Assembly: GCA_026874595.1 (NCBI GenBank)
Contig: CM049319.1
Coordinates: 2,818,601-2,882,600 of the forward strand
Direction of reading: 5' to 3'
DNA from: Sipunculus nudus
Taxonomy: Eukaryota > Annelida > Sipuncula > Golfingiida > Sipunculidae
Length of the DNA: 64,000 nt
Part shown: one piece after another, positions 38,601-44,592 of the stretch
Position numbering within the stretch: position 1 is the stretch's first letter
Layout of the letters: every line of letters begins with the position of its first letter
Made by a program: the position numbers and the translations under genes
The notes under the pieces: generated by a model
What the model saw: the letters and a program-made list of their open reading frames with translations, nothing else
Told to the model about the DNA's origin: nothing
Database searches by the model: none

Positions 38601-41600
38601 TCATATCATGCACACATAAAGATTTCAACTTTTTAGTTTAAAAAGCTGAAAGAAATTGGCCAAAAATTGTAGCTTTTATTAATGTTTTTATGAGACCATG
38701 TCAGACCTTGGCTCTCTGTAGCACCTCTTGAGTCACCTGTATGTTGACCTTGTTGAACTTTCAGCAAATTATGCATGCTTGAGGCGAGTCATAAACTGGG
38801 GCTCCAGGCAGCTTATTATATAATGGCCAGCCACAGTTGATCCAGGTGTCCAACCCAACTCATCTAGTAGTTTTAACCAACAACATAACAATAAACAATA
38901 AATTAATAAATTTTTATTGGTTTTTAATAACAAATTAAAGAAAAATAGAAAAGGAATTTGTTAGTTGATAATAACAGGAAATTAACTTGCAGTTACTGAT
39001 GATATAAGAATCTTGTATCGATGGATAGAATGTCACGTATTCCAAATAACACCATGCAGTCACCTATGGTATTTTTCAGTTCAATTTTAATGATAAAAAA
39101 GTAAATCATATTATTCATTACTAATCATTAGGGATCATATGAAGGAAATTAATGATAGACAATGATGCAGTTTATATTTAATATAAATAAAAGCCATAAA
39201 ACCAGGTACTTATGATCATTATTTAAATGTGTGAATTTTGTATATTCTGGATTCTCAACATCATTGTTTGGTGAAAACTGAATAAATACCAGACATGGTG
39301 TGAATACTTTGCAATTGTATTTAAACACTAATATGAATATGTACTCCATTATAAAATTTCTTTCATAAGAATGGGAATTCAGGTAAAAATGAAAGTATAT
39401 GAATACCAGTGCAAATACTTTCAAAATGTATTAATGAATGCATTCATGAATATATTCTTTAATATTATTTTAATAATCATTTCAGTCATATTTTATTTGA
39501 AAAAATCATAATATTCTCTTATATTTGGGACAATATTTGTAATTTTTTTAATAAATAGTTAAACTCTTATATTATATGTTCTGCTTAAATTTTATATGGC
39601 CAAGTCAAAATCTGTGTGACAATTGCACTCCATTTGTTTATAAAATAAATTAAATTAATCCTCTTTCCTGTCTCCAAAGTACTATCAAAATCATACATAA
39701 GCTAAACAACAACAAATCATAATACAGCTTATTTTTGTTACCACATAAAACCAGCATGTGCCTCATTTCTAAATCATACTTTTTTATCATATATAACAGC
39801 TGAGTGCCGTGACCCATAGGTCCCTTGTTTTAGTTTTAATATTGAAAAGTCTGAAGTCTTTACAATGTGATCAGGATGAGAAAGTCACTATATCAACAGC
39901 CGGGACATGGTTTTTATCTTGGTGCTGGTTCCAAGTAAACAGTTTGTTCCATATCTTGTCTGAGTTGACCCTAGGGAATGGTTTCAGTTCTTTTCACCAG
40001 GTGTCACTAGGTTCAACTTTAACTTTAAACTATTACCTCCATTGGAATTAACTGATATTCTGAATACCACAGTGTTTATACATTATCACTACATGTACTT
40101 GTGGTAATGCTTGAAATGTTTTGCAGTGAATGATGTATATAACACATTGTTTTCAGATCTATCTTACTGATATAACCTGCACAAAAATAGTTGATTCCAT
40201 AATATTCATCATTTTGTTGTATGGGCACACACATAGTAACACTTGCATTTACATATACCCTTTCTTACATATACATGTATGTTTATGGTTTGTGTATATT
40301 TGCAAGCGTGTGCTTTTTTTTTTATTTTAATTTGACACCTGATTGCCTATTTGTTGCATGTTGCAGTGAGATTTTGCTTCCAGAGCTTGTGCCATGCTTT
40401 GCAGTTTACCAGTCCTGCTTATTGTATAATGATCCATATCAAGATCACCATGCCACTGTAGTAAAAAGAATGCCCTTTATTAGGTGACTGTGTGTAAAAA
40501 TATTTTGTTTTATTAGTGATATCATATTTTATCAAAAATGTATTATACAGTGAAATTTTGTTTGCCAAGCAGTCAGAAAATAGTTAAACACATTCAAGGA
40601 TTAAAACATTGGGTTTCCTGGATAATAAGTTATCTAAACTTTGCAAGGATCTATAGATTATGCCTCTTTACACAGGATGTAAACTTTTAGTACCGAGTCT
40701 TCAGTTTTTTAGGACTGCCTTTATAACATGTATTTGGCTTTTTAGAAATAGGCTTTTTTAAAAAAAAAATCCCTGTCATATACAATTCTCCTGTGAACAC
40801 TAAAGCTGAAGGTTTTGAAAATCATCAAGGAAATAATATAGATAAGTTCTGATGTGTAAAATTGGACAAGTCCTGTGTTTACTAGTTGGTTAAATCTGTG
40901 GTTTAGGTTTATCTGACAGTGTGGACTTTCTAAAGGGTTGGAAATCAGTGGGAAACTATTAGATTATTGGAGATCCAAATATTGAAATGATGGATCTAGA
41001 CTAAATTACTTTCTGTTATTCAGGAAATGATAATTTAAATGTGCAACTAAATAAACCAGATTATATGCTTAATTTTTATCCTTCAGTTCAAAATATTCAA
41101 AAATATATTACTGTATTTTTCCCTGCTGCGTTTTTATTCTCAAATCAGGTTTTAAACATTTGACATAGGGGTTATTAAACATAATTGAGTTTGACTAAAT
41201 TGTTGTTCCCACACAAGCTACTGTGGTCTTGCAGAATAATGAAATTATGAATGTTAAAAATGGAATGTATTGTGCATGGGCTTCAGGTTCCAAGTGCTAT
41301 AGAAGACGCTTCAGTTTATGCTGCTATAACAATTGTTCTACGTGATGAAGGCTATGATCCAGTAGACCCGCCCGTATAGGTCATGTGACCTGTTGTGTCA
41401 CATGACCAATAGTAAATACTCATAGGTTTGTACCAAGTCCTCTCCTACACTCCCTCTCTTATACTGCACTTATGTAAAAAACGCTTATTTGCATGAGGCT
41501 CATTGATTGGCCAATGTACACTAATTAGAATTAGTCTTGTGTTGTCTTGTAGTCTAGTTGTTTGTTTATAAATGGTATATAATCTTTCATGCATGGTATA

Positions 41601-44491
41601 TTACAGTATATTCATTATTTAAACAAACTGCCGTTATATATAGACTTTTGCACAGATATGTTGTTTTGTCTTGTTGATTGTGTATAAATTATGCAAATTG
41701 ATACATGGTACATTTCAGCATGTTTATTCATTTAACAAAGTTAAATTATATTATACATATGAACAAAGGAACAATGTATAGTTTTAATGTAAAGTTAACA
41801 CTTTAAATTCTGGTAGTCAAGTAAATTTCAAGGTATTTCACCTACTGCACTGAAAATAAATTAATATTATAAAGCTTAGTATGCAGCCCATTTAAGGAAT
41901 TTAAACTGTTAAGTTGACCCTTTTATACACTGTGTTATAGTGTATGATTATTCTGCAATGAACGGGGGGAAATTTTTATTTTAAAGATTGTTTATCATGT
42001 TATTTATTTTTTTATGAATAAAACTAAATGATCAACCAACAATTAAAAACCAGAAGTAAAATCTCTTTTATTCTGATACTGTAAATTAATAAGGGGCAAT
42101 TGAATCTTGAGTAATAAGCCAAACTTGGGACCTGCCAAAACTGGTCTTAGTCCATAGGTGGTCTTATATAATTGGTCAGTTTTAACTGAAGTGGGTGCTT
42201 ACAGTCTTTTGAGAGAAGTGGTCTTTCAGACAGGTTCTCCTGTATTAAGCAACTCACTTTTAGCATCCCTGCTGGTTACCTTGTCTCCCACCAGATGTCA
42301 CCACTGCACATACTTCTGTAGAATCTTTTATCTTCTTTCAAATGCATCAGGCTTAAACTTCTGACAGCATAATTATTTAACTTACAAACAACCTCTTCTT
42401 CAGCAAACCTGCAAGGGGTCACTTTGTTATAACTCTACAGTTTAATTGATCAGACCTTGACACTTACCTGTATTACTATGGTAACAGTTTCTTGTTAAGA
42501 TTAGTACTTTCTTCAGGAGATTCTGAAAATGACAAACTATTACTGATGCACATTCACTCGCTTGCATTTTCCTTTAAATACACAAATGGTCTTTTTTTCT
42601 TTTTTTTTTATATGTATAATCTCAAGCAGCAGTTATTTGTTGCAGTCATTCCAGATCTCCTTTGTTATAACTGCTTTTTTTTTCAAGTTTCTTTGGGTCT
42701 CAAAAACAGGGCTGGCACAGGGCCATTAATCAGAGCAATGATAGCAGGGTGTTGCAGGTTTAAACCTCAGGGGTTATATGCACAATGGGATACATGTACC
42801 ATACTCACATTGGTCTGATTACAATTCTTTACCTGTGTCAGCCCTGGTGGTGAAACCTGGAGACTCTGGCTATACACAGCAGCGGTTAAAGCGAAGGAGA
42901 TTAAAAACAACTGCAGTGTGTAACCACTGCCTGAGGAGTGCATGTTTGGTGGCTGGACTTTTGATACAGTGGTTTAAATAAATTTAAATTCAAACTTGCT
43001 AAACGGGTAATTTATTAATTGAATCAGTATAATAAGTTAAAAATATTCTGTGTTGTTGAACTTTTGACACAGGTGTTAAGATTAACATAAATTTTAATAG
43101 CTGGTTGTTGAACTTAAAATAAAAGTTTTATTTTTTATCTTAAATGGAGTTGTTTAAACTTCCAAAAAAATTGTTCAGATTAATTTTGATTTAATTTTAA
43201 GTCTTGTTTATCTTAAAAAAAATTAACTATATTTTTTCTATCCTTGACACAGCCAAATTTTTTTTTAATTTCCAAGCAAGGTCAACAAGTGTATCAACCT
43301 TTTGTTGGTAATTTAAGTTACACAGTTAAAGTTACCTGCATTCACTCAATCACCACAAGTTTCATATTTTCTGGACTGTTATATTCTTATCTGTACATTA
43401 CCTAAAATCATACTTGTAGTTCCTTTCCATAAATCTTGAGCAAGAGATTTTATTAATTGAGACAGTAGATTTTTTTTCAGTGTAAATCACTCCAAGCTAC
43501 CGGACATAATTTAAATTCCAATAATTCTCTCCATAAATGGCCAATATATCTGAATAATATCTATTGTGGGACATTAGAATATATGTAAATCATACCTGAA
43601 ACAATCTGACCCAATCTTTAACAAATTAAATAGTACTAATATTGGTGGTAGTAGTTGTTGTAATTTGAAAGTTTATGTGAATATTACTTTTACTGATAGG
43701 AATATTTTGCTGCCAGTAATGAAGTGACCTTGTGAACAAAGATAGATTAATGATATTTATGTATTTATTGTCTTGCTAGTACATATTTCCAGGGTAATAT
43801 TAAACTATGTAATGTTTTTGTTTATTATTTCTGCTTCCTTATAACTGGTAATAAAGTGACTTGGTAAGTATGAATCCAGATTAAATATGTGCATATAGGC
43901 GGCTTACCTTTAAAATATAAAATAGTATATAGTGTAATGATGCAGTGATTGTATAAGTATTTAAAAGTAGCTCTTTAGTAGTTTGACTAAGGACTCTATT
44001 TGTATACAAAACATTTAACTGTTGGTTCTGATATCTTCTCTAAAAAATGTGAATCTTTTGTGTCAATGATGAGATTACATGCAATACACTAATATGAAAC
44101 AAAGTTTGATAATCAGTTGATGATTAAGTTGGTCAGATGGCATCTTCAGAGTCATGTTTTCATATACATTGTGTACATAGGTGAGTCTTTTAATAGAAAT
44201 GTGACTTATAATATATAATGGAGAATTTACTGTAATTATTTATTATCATATATAAAAGTCATTGTAAAATGTACACATAAATCAGAGATTAATATAAAAT
44301 GATGTACTGATTGAGCACAGGTTGAAGATGAAAATATATGTAATGTTGTTTATGGGATTTGTATTTTATTTATTTATTTTTTTTAACATTTATTTCAGAT
44401 TCCATTAACCATTGAAGACCCCACAGTGTACAGCAATATTATAAATGTTTTAACTCAACGAGGCTACAAGACATCAACACCCAGGAAGTAA
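1825..44491 (+). CDS. ACSS3: Acyl-CoA synthetase short-chain family member 3 (ACSS3-like), 5'-partial, with four alternative last exons
   Basis: ATP-dependent AMP-forming synthetase that activates propionate or acetate to the acyl-CoA; family members are usually mitochondrial. Internal exons: 1825-1969, 5558-5746, 6450-6587, 7288-7431, 10581-10661, 11455-11550, 11906-12057, 14609-14712, 15576-15671, 16982-17045, 17965-18043, 18259-18381, 23311-23410, 29365-29540, then one of four 93-bp last exons. All junctions are GT-AG and keep frame, giving 592 residues against about 686 for human ACSS3, so about 90 N-terminal residues are missing. Visible motifs: [16 protein letters not shown], then [13 protein letters not shown], the AMP-binding loop TSGTTGTPK (exon 4), [10 protein letters not shown] (exon 6), WWQTETGS (exons 8-9), [10 protein letters not shown] (exon 12) and the C-terminal catalytic-lysine motif TRSGKIPR (exon 14). 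The FVGGE start block and TIED tail fit ACSS3 better than ACSS1 or ACSS2; that choice is from remembered family features. No upstream exon, promoter or presequence was found in 1-1824. Confidence 0.93.
2571..2640. repeat. (TA)n microsatellite
   Basis: About 70 bp of almost pure TA dinucleotide in ACSS3 intron 1, with one TG interruption. It produces spurious YIYI open frames. Confidence 0.95.
3262..3545 (+). repeat. Possible tRNA-derived SINE
   Basis: GGGGTAGAGCACAGGACTCAAG followed at tRNA spacing by GAGTTTTAATCTC resembles degenerate A and B boxes of an RNA polymerase III promoter. The 3' limit is a guess. It lies immediately upstream of the Harbinger-like element in intron 1. Confidence 0.4.
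3610..5430. mobile_element. Non-autonomous PIF/Harbinger-like DNA transposon
   Basis: The ends are inverted repeats of about 33 bp beginning GGCCAGACTTTTTTAAT, at 3610-3642 and, inverted, at 5398-5430, differing by one base and one indel. Both sides are flanked by TAA (3607-3609 and 5431-5433), a three-base target duplication of the TWA type. This and the GG start fit PIF/Harbinger. No transposase was recognised inside 1821 bp. It lies in ACSS3 intron 1, 127 bp before exon 2. Confidence 0.8.
4662..4769. repeat. Perfect 54-bp tandem duplication
   Basis: Positions 4662-4715 and 4716-4769 are identical by eye. It lies inside the Harbinger-like element, so it may be a copy-specific recent duplication. 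Confidence 0.95.
5558..5746 (+). CDS. ACSS3: ACSS3 exon 2
   Basis: Acceptor ATAACAG, donor GAG|GTAAGA, 63 codons in phase 0. It encodes [12 protein letters not shown], then the conserved [13 protein letters not shown] and [15 protein letters not shown] blocks of the AMP-binding domain. The acceptor lies 127 bp downstream of the right end of an inserted Harbinger-like element. Confidence 0.93.
5805..6290. repeat. Dispersed repeat, copy 1 (intron 2)
   Basis: It resembles 14962-15460 along its length: shared blocks include GGGTCCAATTATCAACAAGGTAAATAAA-type, ATATGAGAAATC, GGCAGTCAAGGTCA and ATGGCTACTCAT-type segments in the same order. No terminal repeats or coding capacity were seen. Confidence 0.7.
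6450..6587 (+). CDS. ACSS3: ACSS3 exon 3
   Basis: Acceptor TCATTTCAG, consensus donor AAG|GTAAGT, 46 codons in phase 0. It encodes [20 protein letters not shown] and ends in IILNRKYMK. The last ~30 bp of this exon plus its donor are repeated in the following intron (see 6588-6885). Confidence 0.92.
6588..6885 (+). repeat. Tandem copies of the exon 3 end and donor in intron 3
   Basis: The exon 3 end (ATCATTCTCAACAGGAAGTACATGAAG|GTAAGT) recurs as TCATTCTCAACATTAAGTACATGAAG|GTATGT near 6709-6739 and again near 6850 in a shorter form. The stretch between copies (CACTGGTAACCTA, ATCCTGTATCGTTCTG) is repeated too. It is a decayed three-unit tandem duplication anchored on a splice donor. Confidence 0.85.
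7288..7431 (+). CDS. ACSS3: ACSS3 exon 4 (AMP-binding loop)
   Basis: Acceptor ACTTCAG, donor AAG|GTGACG, 48 codons. It encodes [27 protein letters not shown] and the P-loop-like AMP-binding signature TSGTTGTPK at its 3' end. This motif identifies the ANL adenylating superfamily. Confidence 0.95.
8046..10486. mobile_element. Unclassified dispersed repeat with internal tandem units (intron 4)
   Basis: The left end AGCTCAGCTGACTG is nearly inverted at the right end, CAGTCAGCTGAGCG (10447 onward), which runs on to TGACCCATGGGTCACTTG. The interior has repeats of about 335 bp containing CACAAATCGTAAC and GGACCTAGAA, then another repeat type. Related ends occur at 37281, 39795, 32496 and 50168. No transposase was seen. 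Confidence 0.7.
8375..9882. repeat. Seven copies of the palindrome GGTGGCGCCACC
   Basis: Perfect 12-bp palindromes at 8375, 8712, 9442, 9591, 9722 and 9871, and one with a single change at 9048. They lie within the dispersed repeat of intron 4, in different surrounding unit types. Confidence 0.9.
10581..10661 (+). CDS. ACSS3: ACSS3 exon 5
   Basis: Acceptor CTCAAACAG, donor GAG|GTTAGA, 27 codons in phase 0. It encodes [11 protein letters not shown]...[14 protein letters not shown], directly continuing the TSGTTGTPK block. Confidence 0.92.
11455..11550 (+). CDS. ACSS3: ACSS3 exon 6
   Basis: Acceptor GACTGTAG, donor GAG|GTATGT, 32 codons. It encodes [20 protein letters not shown] and then [12 protein letters not shown], a conserved part of the ACS adenylation domain. 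Confidence 0.94.
11906..12057 (+). CDS. ACSS3: ACSS3 exon 7
   Basis: Acceptor TTTTAAG, donor CCA|GTAAGT. It encodes [16 protein letters not shown] and [15 protein letters not shown], and ends two bases into a histidine codon completed by exon 8. Confidence 0.93.
12058..14391 (+). other. ACSS3 intron 7, mostly without recognisable content
   Basis: AT-rich sequence with no exon, RNA gene or clear repeat recognised until the exon 8-related repeat at its 3' end. Short open frames on both strands look accidental. Confidence 0.6.
14392..14636 (+). repeat. Four-unit tandem repeat of the exon 8 acceptor edge
   Basis: Unit starts after an acceptor-like CAG at 14392, 14465, 14537 and 14609 (spacing 73, 72, 72). 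Each begins with a version of TTTCCGGAACATGTTCGTGG. The last is the real exon 8. The upstream three run into TTTGAATGA or equivalent stops soon after. Confidence 0.9.
14609..14712 (+). CDS. ACSS3: ACSS3 exon 8
   Basis: Acceptor TATTGTCAG, donor ACAG|GTCAGT. It encodes [18 protein letters not shown] and LDNWWQT. Three decayed copies of its acceptor and first ~25 bases lie immediately upstream at 72-73 bp spacing. The true exon is the only one that stays open beyond them. Confidence 0.93.
14962..15460. repeat. Dispersed repeat, copy 2 (intron 8)
   Basis: Same order of blocks as 5805-6290 (GAGGTAAATAAATACCT, AATATGAGAAATCAG, ATGGCAGTCAGGGTCA, ATGGCTGCTCATGCAG). The copies have diverged substantially. 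The short open frames in it are not supported as genes. Confidence 0.7.
15576..15671 (+). CDS. ACSS3: ACSS3 exon 9
   Basis: Acceptor CTTATTCAG, donor AATG|GTAAGA. It encodes [20 protein letters not shown] and then [11 protein letters not shown]. It completes the WWQTETGS motif from exon 8. Confidence 0.92.
16982..17045 (+). CDS. ACSS3: ACSS3 exon 10
   Basis: Acceptor TGTTTCAG, donor GAA|GTAAGT, 64 bp. It encodes [20 protein letters not shown] (with exon 9's last base). Frame is preserved across both junctions. Confidence 0.9.
17965..18043 (+). CDS. ACSS3: ACSS3 exon 11
   Basis: Acceptor CTTCTCCAG, donor CCA|GTAAGT. It encodes [20 protein letters not shown] and ends YFNIP. The KLPLPP block is shared with ACSS3 relatives. 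Confidence 0.92.
18259..18381 (+). CDS. ACSS3: ACSS3 exon 12
   Basis: Acceptor TATTACAG, donor GAG|GTCCTT (weaker than the other donors), 41 codons. It encodes [32 protein letters not shown] and ends AGALEE. This is the hinge into the mobile C-terminal domain. Confidence 0.93.
18650..22170. repeat. ~146-bp satellite array, about 24 monomers, with dimeric higher-order pattern
   Basis: Monomers contain ATAACTCAACAACAACATAC, TGCAG, AGGGATGGTTGGTACCTATG, CCAGACCTAT and CCAATATGGCCACC. In the middle, an A form (GCGTGCGATAACTCAACAAC) alternates with a B form (GCGCACGATAACTCAACATC). The array fills much of ACSS3 intron 12 and starts after a GC-rich GTCCTTCC-type leader near 18635. It is less regular at both edges. 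Confidence 0.93.
22171..23310 (+). other. Rest of ACSS3 intron 12
   Basis: No gene recognised. It contains satellite-flanking sequence to about 22400 (possible right end of the element that carries the satellite) and ordinary AT-rich intron up to the exon 13 acceptor. Confidence 0.55.
23311..23410 (+). CDS. ACSS3: ACSS3 exon 13
   Basis: Acceptor CTTAATGCAG, donor AAAG|GTAAAT. It encodes [16 protein letters not shown] and [13 protein letters not shown]. Its donor forms the start of a ~70-copy tandem array filling the next intron. Read-through gives GKstop immediately after the donor. Confidence 0.93.
23411..28530 (+). repeat. 73-bp tandem array (about 70 copies) starting at the exon 13 splice donor
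   Basis: Unit: GGTAAATAACCAGGGGAGCT, then CTGAGTGCAGTGCAGATCCC, then CTAACAAGGCTTAACATTCT and GACATTTATAAA. The first unit begins at the donor of exon 13 and shares AAAG|GTAAATAA with later units, so almost every unit contains a donor-like site. Variants (ACC/AGC after AAATA, GGG/GTG, GAGTGGAGTG/GAGCAGAGTG) recur in blocks. A tRNA-derived SINE interrupts the end. Minus-strand open frames reflect the repeat, not genes. Confidence 0.97.
28531..28690 (+). repeat. tRNA-derived SINE at the end of the 73-bp array
   Basis: GGGGCTGGACATAGCCTAGT followed by GGTTAAAGAACTGGA and, at tRNA spacing, GGTTTGAACCC. These match the A and B boxes of an RNA polymerase III promoter. It abuts the last truncated 73-bp unit. 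The 3' limit is approximate. It is not a tRNA gene, because no complete cloverleaf follows. Confidence 0.65.
29365..29540 (+). CDS. ACSS3: ACSS3 exon 14 (catalytic lysine exon)
   Basis: Acceptor ATCTTATAG, donor AAG|GTATGA. It encodes [29 protein letters not shown] and [14 protein letters not shown], ending AGKPYK. The lysine of TRSGKI is the residue that acts in the adenylation half-reaction and is acetylated in this family. The exon ends in phase 0, so any of the four downstream 93-bp exons can follow. Confidence 0.95.
30250..30422. repeat. Probable dispersed repeat in the intron before exon A
   Basis: CAGTGAAACCTCAATAGTGG and, later, GAGGTTCCATTGTA form nearly inverted ends around GGTGCCC-containing sequence. 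A related stretch, AAAACCTCGTCAATGACCAC, lies at 53139. This looks like a common short interspersed repeat; the class is unknown. Confidence 0.45.
30842..30934 (+). CDS. ACSS3: ACSS3 alternative last exon A
   Basis: Acceptor TGCCTTGTAG, 31 codons including TAA, phase 0. The tail begins [16 protein letters not shown] and ends GFDPSSPSE. It is the nearest last exon to exon 14 (1.3 kb) and is most like exon B (18 of 30 residues by eye). The similarity to B continues about 200 bp past the stop. Candidate polyadenylation hexamers are ATTAAA at 31226 and AATAAA at 31557. It does not end in a peroxisomal PTS1 tripeptide. Confidence 0.88.
   Translation: MPSTIEDPSVYLVIIQNLKDAGFDPSSPSE
31557..31562 (+). 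promoter_or_regulatory. Candidate polyadenylation signal for ACSS3 exon A
   Basis: AATAAA about 620 bp after the stop of last exon A, with ATTAAA at 31226 as a nearer alternative. Confidence 0.35.
31940..32530 (+). repeat. Dispersed repeat copy between exons A and B
   Basis: It ends with GCTTCATGGCCCAAGGGTCA and CTAGTTTTAG, like the ends at 10486 and 39833. Its 32280-32410 part is repeated in inverted orientation near 54785-54900. Confidence 0.55.
32663..32755 (+). CDS. ACSS3: ACSS3 alternative last exon B
   Basis: Acceptor TGCCTTGTAG, the same last ten bases as upstream of exon A; 31 codons including TAA. The tail begins [16 protein letters not shown] and ends FEASRPLD. The length, phase and stop position match A, C and D exactly. 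No AATAAA is seen nearby; ATTAAA at 33097 is a possible polyadenylation signal. Confidence 0.88.
   Translation: MPTTIEDPTVYSHVIKDLKDAGFEASRPLD
33750..37100. repeat. 63-bp minisatellite, about 53 copies
   Basis: Unit: CCTTGGAGGGCCATTACACA, GAATATGTCTTGACCTAGCC, AAAGGGCCATGACTAAGCCA, CAT. Copies differ by one or two bases (GGG/GTC after TTGGA, ATGACT/ATAACT). Because 63 is divisible by three and the minus strand lacks stops, two minus frames stay open for hundreds of codons. This is between ACSS3 last exons B and C. Confidence 0.97.
37281..39835. mobile_element. Unclassified dispersed repeat with ~680-bp internal repeats
   Basis: The left end AGCTCAGCTGACTATAAGTC, a GTCCGTCCGTCCGTC leader and the right end GCTGAGTGCCGTGACCCATA match the element at 8046-10486, but the interior is different. 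Segments near 37506 and 38187 (CACTTCAGGACTGCCTAATA / CACTTCAAGACTGCCTAATA) show an internal duplication. No transposase was recognised. Confidence 0.65.
39836..41286 (+). other. No gene seen between the repeat and exon C
   Basis: AT-rich intron. The open frames at 40130-40487 have no recognisable domain and no splice context. Confidence 0.5.
41287..41379 (+). CDS. ACSS3: ACSS3 alternative last exon C
   Basis: Acceptor GGCTTCAG, 31 codons including TAG. The tail begins [16 protein letters not shown] and ends GYDPVDPPV. About 15 of 30 residues match exon A by eye; flanking DNA shows no obvious similarity to A or B, so it is an older copy. AATAAA occurs at 41855-41860. Confidence 0.86.
   Translation, partial: VPSAIEDASVYAAITIVLRDEGYDPVDPPV
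41855..41860 (+). promoter_or_regulatory. Candidate polyadenylation signal for ACSS3 exon C
   Basis: AATAAA about 475 bp after the stop of last exon C. It is needed if exon C is used as a terminal exon. Chance occurrence in AT-rich DNA cannot be excluded. Confidence 0.35.
42709..42945. repeat. Dispersed repeat, copy 1 of a pair
   Basis: Shares GTCTGATTACAATTCT, CCTGGTGGTGAAACC and AACTGCAGTGTGTAA-type blocks in order with 52538-52815. Between exons C and D. Probably a SINE-like element; the class is undetermined. Confidence 0.7.
44399..44491 (+). CDS. ACSS3: ACSS3 alternative last exon D
   Basis: A long T-rich tract leads into acceptor ATTTCAG; 31 codons including TAA. The tail begins [16 protein letters not shown] and ends in a basic STPRK. 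AATAAA lies at 44587-44592, under 100 bp past the stop. It could be the ancestral last exon, being the most distal, but this cannot be decided from sequence alone. Confidence 0.87.
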   Translation: MPLTIEDPTVYSNIINVLTQRGYKTSTPRK

Positions 44492-44586
44492 TTTTGGAAT
44501 TTTATCAAAACCTGGTTCATTTTAAATGGGCATTCAGGTGGGTGCAATTTAACTTAAATTAATTCATTGATAAGTTATTCCAAATG

Positions 44587-44592
44587 AATAAA
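44587..44592 (+). promoter_or_regulatory. Candidate polyadenylation signal for ACSS3 exon D
   Basis: AATAAA 96 bp after the stop of last exon D, inside AATAAATAAA. A longer 3' UTR is also possible, since further AATAAA copies occur over the next few kb. Confidence 0.4.
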
